DNA of 48,724 bases, from the NCBI GenBank assembly GCA_023458875.1, contig JAEWXO010000007.1, forward strand, positions 1 to 48,724, given 5' to 3'. Positions 8,673-16,662 of this stretch are shown here, piece by piece. Both the position numbers and the translations under genes were made by a program. The notes below the pieces were generated by a model. It did not search any database. It saw only the letters and a program-made list of their open reading frames with translations, and was not told the origin of the DNA. Each line of letters opens with the position of its first letter. Position 1 is the stretch's first letter. The DNA comes from Bacillota bacterium. Its GTDB lineage: Bacteria > Bacillota > Clostridia > Oscillospirales > Ruminococcaceae.

Positions 8673-8846
8673 TTAATATTTGCGTTTACGAGCTGCTTCG
8701 GACTTCTTTTTACGTTTTACCGAAGGCTTTTCGTAGTGCTCTCTCTTACGAACCTCAGCGATAACGCCATCCTTTGCGCATGATCTCTTGAAGCGCTTAA
8801 GTGCTGTATCTAAAGATTCATTTTTTCCAACACGAACTTCTGCCAT
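8673..8846 (-). CDS. rpsU: 30S ribosomal protein S21
   Basis: A 57-residue basic protein starting MAEVRVGKNESLDTALKRFK and ending EAARKRKY, with the S21 hallmarks RSCAKDGVIAEVRKREHYEK and a Lys/Arg-rich tail. S21 sits on the platform of the small subunit next to the anti-Shine-Dalgarno region. The start ATG (8844-8846) has a GGGAGGG site six bases upstream. It stands alone with its own promoter, leader and terminator. Confidence 0.98.
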   Translation of the reverse strand: MAEVRVGKNESLDTALKRFKRSCAKDGVIAEVRKREHYEKPSVKRKKKSEAARKRKY

Positions 8847-9038
8847 TTTATTCCCTCCCTTTGCCGCTAAGACAGAGGTTTATACTAAACCATTTGTAAT
8901 CTGTAAGCAATCACAAATGTCAGTCGTCAAAATCAAATATCTCCTCTGCGAATAATGTAGCATCATTATTTAATTGATATATGTTGAATATCAGTTAATA
9001 GCTAAACTAAAATCGCCAATAATTCGTATGAATAACAT
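8847..9038 (-). promoter_or_regulatory. Structured 5' leader of rpsU, possible autoregulatory element
   Basis: The predicted leader is about 190 bases. It holds a 7-bp hairpin AATAATG/CATTATT (8951-8970), then a CAGAGG/CCTCTG closing stem (8943-8948 with 8873-8878) enclosing a CATTTGT/ACAAATG hairpin (8891-8919). This fold ends some 15 bases before the ribosome binding site. Ribosomal protein genes are often controlled by such leaders; here the role is inference. Confidence 0.4.
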
Positions 9039-9044
9039 GTTCTC

Positions 9045-9074
9045 ATTTTACCATATTAACAAGTAAGTTGTCAA
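9045..9074 (-). promoter_or_regulatory. Sigma-A-type promoter of rpsU
   Basis: Minus strand consensus TTGACA (9069-9074), an 18-base spacer and TAAAAT (9045-9050). It lies directly after leuS, whose stop codon is at 9103, and predicts a start near 9038. Confidence 0.8.
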
Positions 9075-9102
9075 GACAAATTTCAATTTAAATGGTATTT
9101 TG

Positions 9103-11511
9103 TTATCTTGCAACAAAATTAACAAGTTTATTTGGTACATATATCTGTTTTAAAATAGTCTTTCCGGTTAAAGCTTCTGCAACTTTCCCGTCTTCAAGTG
9201 CTATTTTAAATATATCTTCTTTTGTTGAATCAGCAGGAACCATAATTTTTGATTTTAGCTTTCCGTTTATCTGAAGAACAATTTCAATTGTTGAATCCAT
9301 ACAAAGTGAGTCATCATATTTTACCCATGCCTGATCATGAATATATCCTTCATATCCGCATGCTGTATAGAGCTCTTCAGTTATATGAGGCGCAAAAGGA
9401 TTAAGCATTATCAGAAAATCTTTGAATTCTCTGCGATTTATACTTCCTGCATCTGCAATATCATTAAGAAGTGCCATCATTGCTGCTATGGCTGTATTAA
9501 ATTTAAGTGACTCTATATCTTCTGATACCTTTTTTATTGTTTTATGGAATGAAGACATAAGCTCATTTCTGTACTCATCACCGTCGATTATATTTTCCTG
9601 AAGTGACCAGATTCTTTCAAGGAATCTCTTACAGCCTTTTATACTTGAATTGCTCCACGGAGCTGTTTTCTCAAAGTCACCTATAAACATTTCATAAAGC
9701 CTTAATGTGTCTGCACCGTATTCTGCGATTACATCATCAGGATTTATAACGTTTCCTCTTGACTTGGACATTTTTTCACCGTTTTCTCCAAGTATGAATC
9801 CGTGACTTGTACGTCTCTCGTATGGTTCTTTTTGTGTTGTTACACCTATATCATACAGGAACTTGTGCCAGAAACGTGAATAAAGGAGATGAAGTGTTGT
9901 GTGCTCCATGCCTCCGTTGTACCAGTCAACAGGCATCCAGTAATCAATAGCTTCCTTTGAAGCAAGCTTATTTTCATTATGCGGATCACAGTAACGTAAA
10001 AAATACCATGATGAGCCTGCCCACTGAGGCATTGTATCTGTTTCGCGCTTTGCAGGTCCTCCGCAATGAGGACATGTAGTATTTATAAAGCTTTCGAGTG
10101 TTGAAAGCGGGCTTTCTCCGTTATCAGTAGGCATATAGCTGTCTACCTCAGGCAATGTCAGCGGAAGCTCACTTTCGGGAATTGCCACATAACCACATTT
10201 GTCACAGTGAACTATAGGAATAGGTTCACCCCAGTATCTTTGTCTTGAGAATACCCAGTCCCTGAGCTTGTAGTTTACCTTCGGTGTTCCTTTGCCTGTC
10301 TGCTCAAGCCATTCTTTTATTTTGATTTTTGCTTCTTCAACTGAAAGTCCGTCAAGGAAATCACTGTTTACCATAACTCCTGTCTGACAGTCGGTAAATG
10401 CTTCTTCTTCAACATTTCCTCCCTTTACAACTTCAATAACAGGGAGTCCGAATACCTTTGCAAATTCGTAATCTCTTGTATCATGCGCAGGAACTGCCAT
10501 AATAGCGCCTGTACCGTATGTCATAAGAACGTAGTCGGAAATGAATATCGGGATTTCTTTTTCATTTACCGGATTTACCGCCATAACACCTTCAAGTCTG
10601 ACTCCTGTTTTTTCTTTTACTATTTCAGTTCTTTCAAAGTCGGATTTTTTTGCTGCCTTTTCCTGATAAGCCTTTATCTCGTCATTGTTTTTAAGAACGC
10701 CTTCCCATTTTTTAATGAGTGGGTGTTCCGGAGAAATAACCATATATGTTGCACCGAATAATGTATCCGGGCGTGTAGTGTAAACAGTCAGCTTATCACC
10801 TGTAGTAGCAGTGAAATCAACCTCTGCACCCGTTGAACGACCTATCCAGTTTGTCTGTGTTGCCTTTATTCTTTCAAGATAATTTACTTCTGACAAATCG
10901 TCAAGAAGTCTCTGAGCATATTCAGTGATTTTAAGCATCCACTGGGACTTTACTTTTCTTATTACTTCCCCGCCGCATCTCTCACAGACACCGCCGACAA
11001 CTTCTTCGTTTGCAAGAACGACTTTACATGATGTACACCAGTTTACTGCCATTTCTTTTTTATAAGCAAGGCCTTTTTTAAACATCTGAAGGAATATCCA
11101 CTGTGTCCATTTGAAATAATCCTTGTCTGTAGTATTTACTTCTCTGTCCCAGTCAAATGAAAGACCGAGTGCCTTAAGCTGACCTTTGAATCTTTCAATG
11201 TTTTTCTGTGTTACTATTGCAGGATGAATTTTGTTTTTAATCGCATAATTTTCTGTAGGAAGACCAAATGCGTCCCAGCCCATTGGAAAAAGAACATTAT
11301 AACCCTCAAGACGTCTTTTTCTTGATACAATATCCATTGCTGTATACGGACGCGGATGTCCTATATGAAGACCCTGTCCTGAAGGATACGGAAACTCTAC
11401 AAGTGCATAGAATTTTGGCTTTGTATAATCCTTTTCAGCTCTGAAGCAATTTTTATCATCCCAAATTTTCTGCCATTTTGATTCGATAGCAGTAAAATCA
11501 TATCTGCTCAT
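9103..11511 (-). CDS. leuS: Leucyl-tRNA synthetase
   Basis: An 802-residue class I synthetase that charges tRNA-Leu. The HIGH motif is HIGH at 49-52 (PYPSGQGLHIGH), and KMSKS is at 580-584 (GEKMSKSRGN). A zinc-binding CxxC pair lies near residue 160 (WCTSC, CERC), and the CP1 editing domain contains TTRPDTLFGATYMV. Length and order are those of bacterial LeuRS. The ATG at 11511 has AAAGGAG ten bases upstream; a TTG two codons earlier is possible. It is the last gene of the topA-leuS run. There is no room for a T-box leader before it. Confidence 0.98.
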   Translation of the reverse strand: MSRYDFTAIESKWQKIWDDKNCFRAEKDYTKPKFYALVEFPYPSGQGLHIGHPRPYTAMDIVSRKRRLEGYNVLFPMGWDAFGLPTENYAIKNKIHPAIVTQKNIERFKGQLKALGLSFDWDREVNTTDKDYFKWTQWIFLQMFKKGLAYKKEMAVNWCTSCKVVLANEEVVGGVCERCGGEVIRKVKSQWMLKITEYAQRLLDDLSEVNYLERIKATQTNWIGRSTGAEVDFTATTGDKLTVYTTRPDTLFGATYMVISPEHPLIKKWEGVLKNNDEIKAYQEKAAKKSDFERTEIVKEKTGVRLEGVMAVNPVNEKEIPIFISDYVLMTYGTGAIMAVPAHDTRDYEFAKVFGLPVIEVVKGGNVEEEAFTDCQTGVMVNSDFLDGLSVEEAKIKIKEWLEQTGKGTPKVNYKLRDWVFSRQRYWGEPIPIVHCDKCGYVAIPESELPLTLPEVDSYMPTDNGESPLSTLESFINTTCPHCGGPAKRETDTMPQWAGSSWYFLRYCDPHNENKLASKEAIDYWMPVDWYNGGMEHTTLHLLYSRFWHKFLYDIGVTTQKEPYERRTSHGFILGENGEKMSKSRGNVINPDDVIAEYGADTLRLYEMFIGDFEKTAPWSNSSIKGCKRFLERIWSLQENIIDGDEYRNELMSSFHKTIKKVSEDIESLKFNTAIAAMMALLNDIADAGSINRREFKDFLIMLNPFAPHITEELYTACGYEGYIHDQAWVKYDDSLCMDSTIEIVLQINGKLKSKIMVPADSTKEDIFKIALEDGKVAEALTGKTILKQIYVPNKLVNFVAR

Positions 11512-11560
11512 TAACAATAAACTCCTTTAAAGATATTTTTAAAAACCTTGCTGTATGTAG

Positions 11561-11596
11561 GCAGAGTAACCTGCATAATAAGATTTTTTACTCTGC
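11561..11596. repeat. Inverted repeat between rsfS and leuS
   Basis: GCAGAGTA at 11561-11568 and TACTCTGC at 11589-11596, with a 20-base loop. On the plus strand it is followed by TTTTTT like a terminator, yet both flanking genes are on the minus strand. It may be a processing hairpin in the rsfS-leuS message or a block to antisense transcription. Confidence 0.45.
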
Positions 11597-11608
11597 TTTT
11601 TTAATAGA

Positions 11609-11971
11609 TCAGTCTAAAAATTCAGAAATATCAACATGCTCACCATCGGCCCAAAGGCGTTCAAGTTTATAAAAATCTCTTGTTTCTTTATAAAATACAT
11701 GAACGATAATATCAGAATAATCGATGATTATCCAGTTTGAACCGTTATGTCCTTCTTTTCTGGCAGGCTTTACACCTTCCTGTGAAAGAACATATTCAAC
11801 CTCATCTGCCAGAGTTTTTGTATGTGTGGTGCTTGTACCGTTAGCAATAACAAAATAATCTGTAAGTATCGTCAGATCTTTTATTCCCAGAACTTCAATA
11901 TTTTCTGCTTTTTTAGAATCAAGTATCTTTACAATTTTTTGTATTTTTTCTTTTATTTCCATAAATTTCAT
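11609..11971 (-). CDS. rsfS: Ribosomal silencing factor RsfS
   Basis: A 120-residue member of the RsfS/DUF143 family, which binds L14 and keeps the subunits apart when nutrients are short. Diagnostic segments are LTDYFVIANGTSTTHTKTLA, EGHNGSNWIIIDYSDIIVHV and FYKLERLWAD. It follows the LCP gene and precedes leuS, as in many Clostridia. An ATG three codons downstream (11962) is an equally possible start. Confidence 0.95.
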   Translation of the reverse strand: MKFMEIKEKIQKIVKILDSKKAENIEVLGIKDLTILTDYFVIANGTSTTHTKTLADEVEYVLSQEGVKPARKEGHNGSNWIIIDYSDIIVHVFYKETRDFYKLERLWADGEHVDISEFLD

Positions 11972-12011
11972 TCATCCTTTTCTGATTAATCAAAATAGTA
12001 AATATTGTGCG

Positions 12012-13121
12012 TTAGTCTTTTTTAGGATTTCTAGGAACAGATGGTGTGTTTCCGCTTAAAATATCATCAAAATTACTTATATCATCATCATAGTAACTAG
12101 TAGTATTCATTACTTCGTTTATATTAAGCTCATCGGCTGTCATTTCTTTCTGATATGGTCTGAAAATCTCGTTTAGCATATCTACAGTCTGTTCTTCATG
12201 AATTGACCAGCCCCAGTATTCGTTTATAACGCCAGGTTCGAGAGATTCCCCCGGTACCATTCTTACTGTTACATTTTCCATAGGTACAGTCTGTGCAAAG
12301 TCAGATAAAATTCCTATTTCACTCATATCAAGGTCTGACATAAGGTATTCTTTAAGTGTCGGATATACTTTTAAAATTTTCATAGTACCGAGATCCTTTA
12401 TCTTCTGCATAGCAGCAGCAAGGAATACTCTCTGTGCTTTTACTCGGCCTATATCACCCTCAAGATAGTCATGGCGGAATCTTACAAACCACTCTGACTG
12501 CTCACCGGTAAGTGTCTGCTGTCCTGCATAAATAATCTTATCTGCTTCGTATATTACATCCTCCGGAACATTTATCGGAATTCCGTTTATAGCATCAACA
12601 ACAGGTGCGATGTTATTACAGTTTATTGCTATATAGCTGTCAATCGGTATTCCGAACATATCACGTACACAGCTTACAACCTTATTTACAGAAGAACCTT
12701 CTCCTGTTCCCTCTGAATAAACACTGTTTATTTTTCCTGTTGATGCATTTGTAAACTGAGGTCCTACATAACAGTCTCTCGGAATCTGAAGAATGTTTAT
12801 TTTTGCTGCATTAAGATCAAATACAAAAAGAATCATTACATCTGTATTGAGCTCTTCCTCGTCCATACCAAGAGCAAGAACAGTATACTGTCCTTCAATG
12901 TACTGGTTAAGATCGAGTCCGTCATAAATAGAACCTGCATCCATTGGTTTTAAAATATAGCTGTTTGTATCTTCAAGAAGCTCGCCCTGTTTTCCGACAA
13001 ATGGCTTTTGCGCTGAAATTATTGACTTTACAATAGAACTTACAAGAAAAAAAGCGACTACAAACGTAATTAAAAGCAAGAAAAAGTCTCTCAGAATTCT
13101 TCTTTTTTTATTCTTAATCAT
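12012..13121 (-). CDS. LytR-CpsA-Psr (LCP) family glycopolymer transferase
   Basis: A 369-residue membrane-anchored enzyme with a short basic cytoplasmic N-terminus, one membrane helix (about residues 12-34) and an extracellular LCP domain. Visible LCP motifs are NTDVMILFVFDLNAAKINIL, QIPRDCYVG and the arginine-rich FRHDYLEGDIGRVKAQR. LCP proteins attach teichoic acids or capsule polymers from lipid carriers to peptidoglycan. The C-terminus is a polar Asp/Asn-rich tail. It starts three bases after yqeK ends, so the genes are probably coupled. The exact polymer is unknown. Confidence 0.9.
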   Translation of the reverse strand: MIKNKKRRILRDFFLLLITFVVAFFLVSSIVKSIISAQKPFVGKQGELLEDTNSYILKPMDAGSIYDGLDLNQYIEGQYTVLALGMDEEELNTDVMILFVFDLNAAKINILQIPRDCYVGPQFTNASTGKINSVYSEGTGEGSSVNKVVSCVRDMFGIPIDSYIAINCNNIAPVVDAINGIPINVPEDVIYEADKIIYAGQQTLTGEQSEWFVRFRHDYLEGDIGRVKAQRVFLAAAMQKIKDLGTMKILKVYPTLKEYLMSDLDMSEIGILSDFAQTVPMENVTVRMVPGESLEPGVINEYWGWSIHEEQTVDMLNEIFRPYQKEMTADELNINEVMNTTSYYDDDISNFDDILSGNTPSVPRNPKKD

Positions 13122-13124
13122 AAT

Positions 13125-13715
13125 TTATTTCCTTTCCTGATTATGTTTACTTTCAACATAAAGATACTGGTTATAAGCCTCTATGGTATACTCCGGAATA
13201 AGTCCTCTTTTCTCTATAACCGACTGCATAGAGAATATAACGGCTTCAAGCATTGTTTTATCCAGACTCTGATATGCAAGCTTCCGGAACTTTTTCACAT
13301 CCTTATAGGTACGGTCTGCTGATATAAGATCACCTATATAGACGATTTCCTCAAGCTTTGTCATACCTGCTCTCGCAACTGTATGAAAACGAACGGCATT
13401 TATTATATCCATGTCATTTATCTTCATATCATCCTTTACAAATCCGGCACCTGCTATGGCATGCCATAATGCCTTTGTTTCAAGTTCAGCCCTTGAAATT
13501 GCAAGGTTGCTGTCAACAGCCTTATTTTTAAGCTCATCTGCCGGCAGCTCTTTACATATATCATGAACCAGTCCTGCAAAATACGCTTTTTCCTCATCCG
13601 AATCGTATCTTTGTGCAAGATGTCTGCACTCATCTGCGACATTTAGTGAATGAATGTATCTTTTCTCAGACAAACGAGCCCGTAAAAGCTCTTTAGCATT
13701 GTCAACACTGTACAA
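13125..13715 (-). CDS. yqeK: YqeK-type HD-domain Ap4A hydrolase
   Basis: A 196-residue HD-superfamily protein. The metal-binding histidines are seen in RYIHSLNVADEC, the HD pair in AGLVHDICKELP, and further ligands in WHAIAGAG and AVRFHT; IGDLISADRTY completes the set. Bacillus and Staphylococcus YqeK cleaves diadenosine tetraphosphate symmetrically. The gene lies between nadD and the LCP gene, the conserved Firmicutes order. Confidence 0.93.
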   Translation of the reverse strand: MYSVDNAKELLRARLSEKRYIHSLNVADECRHLAQRYDSDEEKAYFAGLVHDICKELPADELKNKAVDSNLAISRAELETKALWHAIAGAGFVKDDMKINDMDIINAVRFHTVARAGMTKLEEIVYIGDLISADRTYKDVKKFRKLAYQSLDKTMLEAVIFSMQSVIEKRGLIPEYTIEAYNQYLYVESKHNQERK

Positions 13716-13732
13716 TAAATATCACCAACCTG

Positions 13733-14329
13733 CTATTTATACAAATTATTTAATCTTATATATTGTACTACTTTTTCAGGCAAATAGCAAGAAAATTTTT
13801 CATCCCTTTTAATTTTTTCACGTATTTCAGTTGATGAAATAACGTACGGAGCAGAATCTATTATTTTGATATTACCGTATTTTTTCAGAAAATCAGCTTT
13901 TTTTTCAAGGATTTCTCTGTCATCATTTTCGCGCGATACAACCGCCAGATCCACTGTTTTTAAAATATCCTGATATCTGTACCAGCTGTCAAAGCTCAGG
14001 AGCATATCGCTTCCTATAAGCATAAATATCCTCTCTGACGGAAAAAGCTCTCTGAAATACTCAGCTGTATAAACGGAATAACTTTTCCCCGGTCGTGTAA
14101 GCTCATAGTCACTTACCTGAAACTTCTGTATTCCGGATACTGCAAGGCTGCACATTTTAAATCTGTCATCATTTGAGCATAAGTTCTCTGAAGCTTTATG
14201 CGGCGGTATGTTCGACGGAATAAATATCAGTCGGGAAAGTTCAAGCTCACGTAACGCCATATTTGCAAGATGCATATGTCCGTTATGAATAGGATTGAAA
14301 GTGCCTCCGAAAATTCCTATTGATGACAT
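13733..14329 (-). CDS. nadD: Nicotinate-nucleotide adenylyltransferase
   Basis: A 198-residue nucleotidyltransferase with GIFGGTFNPIHNGHMHLA at the N-terminus (the HxGH catalytic motif) and ISSTEIREKI near the C-terminus. It adenylates nicotinate mononucleotide in NAD synthesis. It starts directly after yhbY and is followed by yqeK. Confidence 0.96.
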   Translation of the reverse strand: MSSIGIFGGTFNPIHNGHMHLANMALRELELSRLIFIPSNIPPHKASENLCSNDDRFKMCSLAVSGIQKFQVSDYELTRPGKSYSVYTAEYFRELFPSERIFMLIGSDMLLSFDSWYRYQDILKTVDLAVVSRENDDREILEKKADFLKKYGNIKIIDSAPYVISSTEIREKIKRDEKFSCYLPEKVVQYIRLNNLYK

Positions 14330-14330
14330 A

Positions 14331-14624
14331 TCAGAAATTTATATCGAGAACAGGATCTTTTCTGTTTCTTTTAAAAAGAACAAATCTGCTTCCTATTACA
14401 TTAACCACTTCTGATTCTGTTCTTTCTGCAATTTCGGCTGCAACCTCCCTGATATCAAGAGAGCAGTTATCAAGGACTCTTAATTTTATTAATTCTCTTG
14501 CCCTTAATGCATCGTTTACCTGTGTAATCAGTGTATCCTGTATTCCTGACTTGCCTATCTGAAATATTGTTTCGTACGTGCTTGCTATTCCTCTGAGAGT
14601 TGCTCTTTGTTTACTTGTAAGCAT
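14331..14624 (-). CDS. yhbY: CRM-domain RNA-binding protein YhbY
   Basis: A 97-residue protein consisting of one CRM domain. It has the GxxG loop region FQIGKSGIQDTLITQVNDAL and the conserved LRARELIKLRVL-type segment, and ends with VVNVIGSRFVLFKRN. Homologues associate with pre-50S particles. It lies four bases after rdgB and one base before nadD. Confidence 0.93.
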   Translation of the reverse strand: MLTSKQRATLRGIASTYETIFQIGKSGIQDTLITQVNDALRARELIKLRVLDNCSLDIREVAAEIAERTESEVVNVIGSRFVLFKRNRKDPVLDINF

Positions 14625-14628
14625 ATTA

Positions 14629-15222
14629 TCAATCCTTTTTGTTTTTATGTTTTAATAAATCTGAAAGCTTTCTTAATGCGTCTGATCTGTGACTGACAGC
14701 ATTTTTCTCATGACTGTCCATCTGGGCAAATGATCTGTCTCCGTAAATAAATACAGGATCATACCCAAAGCCGTTTTCACCTTCAGGTTTTTCACCTATA
14801 AATCCTTCGCATGTGCCTCTTATTATTGTTTTTTTGCCGTCTGAGTCAATATAGTATATAACACATACAAATCTTGCTGTTCTTTTTTCCTTTTCCACTC
14901 CGTCAAGCTCACTGAGCAGCTTCAGGCAGCGATCTTCATCTGTGGCATTCTCGCCTGCATACCTGTGTGAAAACACCCCCGGTGCTCCGTTTAAAAAATC
15001 CACCTCAAGACCGCTGTCATCTGAAATAACAGCTGTACGATTAAGCCTGTAAATCGCCTCTGCCTTGAGTGCGGCATTTTCTTCAAATGTTGTGCCTGTT
15101 TCATCAACCTCTATATTTATTCCTGCTTCGGACTGTGAAATAATATCATAACCCAGAGGCTTAAGAATATTACTTATTTCATCAAGCTTATGTCTATTGT
15201 TGGATGCCAGTATTATTTTCAT
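14629..15222 (-). CDS. rdgB: XTP/dITP diphosphatase (RdgB/HAM1)
   Basis: A 197-residue house-cleaning pyrophosphatase that removes dITP and XTP from the nucleotide pool. It opens MKIILASNNRHKLDEI and carries VISDDSGLEVDFLNGAPGVF, SHRYAGENATDED and FGYDPVFI, all signatures of the family. It follows ftsY by eight bases. Confidence 0.96.
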   Translation of the reverse strand: MKIILASNNRHKLDEISNILKPLGYDIISQSEAGINIEVDETGTTFEENAALKAEAIYRLNRTAVISDDSGLEVDFLNGAPGVFSHRYAGENATDEDRCLKLLSELDGVEKEKRTARFVCVIYYIDSDGKKTIIRGTCEGFIGEKPEGENGFGYDPVFIYGDRSFAQMDSHEKNAVSHRSDALRKLSDLLKHKNKKD

Positions 15223-15230
15223 AAACAGAC

Positions 15231-16631
15231 CTACTTCTTATCCTTATTTTTGTTTTTCTTATTTTTAAACCATCCGAATCCGAATTTTTTCTTCTTTTCA
15301 TCATTTTCTTCTGATTCGTTTTCCGTTTCAGCCATATCATCATCTTCAGCCTGTTCATTAACTGAGGATGTGTCTGATATTTCTTCTTTTACAGAATCAT
15401 CTGAAGCATTTTTATTCTGACTGTCTTCAGATACATCCGTATACTCCTTATCACTTAAAGGCTCTGATGTATTCTCTGAATCGCTGTCACTATCTGTTGC
15501 TTCCTCAATGACCTGTACCTGAACAGGTTCCTCTGCCGTTTCATTCACCGCTTCAGTCTCAACAGCTTCGTCTGATGCTTCCTCTTCAGCTTCTGTCTGA
15601 ACTGATTCTTCGTCAGCTTTTATTTCAGAAATAAAATCTTCGTTTTCATTTTTCGTTTCGTCTGCAGTTTCAGCCTCTGAATCCTGATCATCCTCATATT
15701 CATCTTCCTCAATGCTTAATACATCATCGCCGAACAATGCATTGACAAAATCAGCACTTTCAAATTCCTGAAGATCGTCAATTTTTTCTCCCAGACCTAC
15801 AAGCTTTACAGGAATATCAAGCTCATTTTTTATAGAAATAACTATTCCACCCTTTGCTGTACCGTCAAGCTTTGTAAGAACTATTCCTGTGATATCAGCA
15901 ACCTCTTTGAAAAGTCTGGCCTGATTTACAGCGTTCTGTCCTGTTGTTGCATCAAGCACAAGCAGTATTTCTCTTGCACAGTCCTGTGCCTGCTGTGTAA
16001 TAATCCTGTTTATTTTAGCAAGCTCTTCCATAAGATTTTTCTTGTTATGAAGTCTTCCCGCAGTATCGATAATAACTACATCACAATCTCTTGCCTTTGC
16101 AGCTGTTACAGCATCAAATACGACTGCTGCTGCATCAGAACCCTCGCTGTGCTTTACTATATCGACCCCTGCACGGTCAGTCCACACCTGAAGCTGATCA
16201 ATTGCTGCTGCACGGAATGTATCAGCTGCTGCAACAAGAACCTTTTTACCGTCCTTTTTAAGCTTATAGCAGAGCTTTCCTATCGTTGTTGTTTTGCCTG
16301 CTCCGTTTACACCTATTACCATTATAACAGAAGGTGTGGTGGAAAGGTCAAGCTTTATATCATCTCCCATCATCTGTGCGACTATTTCATGAATAATATG
16401 CATGATTTCAGACGGATCTGTAATGCCGCGCTCTTTTATCTTTTTTCTTAATTCCTCACAAATGGCTACAGATGTTTCGACACCTACATCGCTCATTATG
16501 AGCGTTTCTTCAAGCTGTTCAAAAAGATCCTCGTCTATTTTTGTAAATGAATTCAACAGCAGCTCTATTTTTGATACCATCTGCTGCTTTGTTTTCAGAA
16601 GACCTTTTTTTATTTTACTGAATAGTCCCAT
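15231..16631 (-). CDS. ftsY: Signal recognition particle receptor FtsY with C-terminal acidic tail
   Basis: The SRP receptor GTPase that delivers ribosome-nascent-chain complexes to the translocon. The N domain begins at residue 1 and the G domain follows: G1 GVNGAGKTT (107-115), G3 DTAGRLHNKKN (about 189-199), G4 TKLDG, and closing GLGEKIDDLQ (279-288). The NG core ends near residue 301. Unusually, about 165 residues follow: a very acidic Glu/Asp/Ser/Thr-rich stretch and then a basic, aromatic end (KKKKFGFGWFKNKKNKNKDK). In E. coli FtsY the acidic region is N-terminal. Frame and codon use run smoothly into the tail, so this is not a frameshift. The gene follows smc, as usual. Confidence 0.95.
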   Translation of the reverse strand: MGLFSKIKKGLLKTKQQMVSKIELLLNSFTKIDEDLFEQLEETLIMSDVGVETSVAICEELRKKIKERGITDPSEIMHIIHEIVAQMMGDDIKLDLSTTPSVIMVIGVNGAGKTTTIGKLCYKLKKDGKKVLVAAADTFRAAAIDQLQVWTDRAGVDIVKHSEGSDAAAVVFDAVTAAKARDCDVVIIDTAGRLHNKKNLMEELAKINRIITQQAQDCAREILLVLDATTGQNAVNQARLFKEVADITGIVLTKLDGTAKGGIVISIKNELDIPVKLVGLGEKIDDLQEFESADFVNALFGDDVLSIEEDEYEDDQDSEAETADETKNENEDFISEIKADEESVQTEAEEEASDEAVETEAVNETAEEPVQVQVIEEATDSDSDSENTSEPLSDKEYTDVSEDSQNKNASDDSVKEEISDTSSVNEQAEDDDMAETENESEENDEKKKKFGFGWFKNKKNKNKDKK

Positions 16632-16662
16632 GAAAAATCCTCCTGTATATTAATTTATGAAA

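Noticed and set aside
11512..11608. T-box riboswitch before leuS
   Set aside because: Only 97 bases are available and no T-box consensus or specifier-loop structure is present.
16047..16451. A 134-codon plus-strand reading frame
   Set aside because: It is antisense to the FtsY GTPase domain, with implausible Cys-rich composition.
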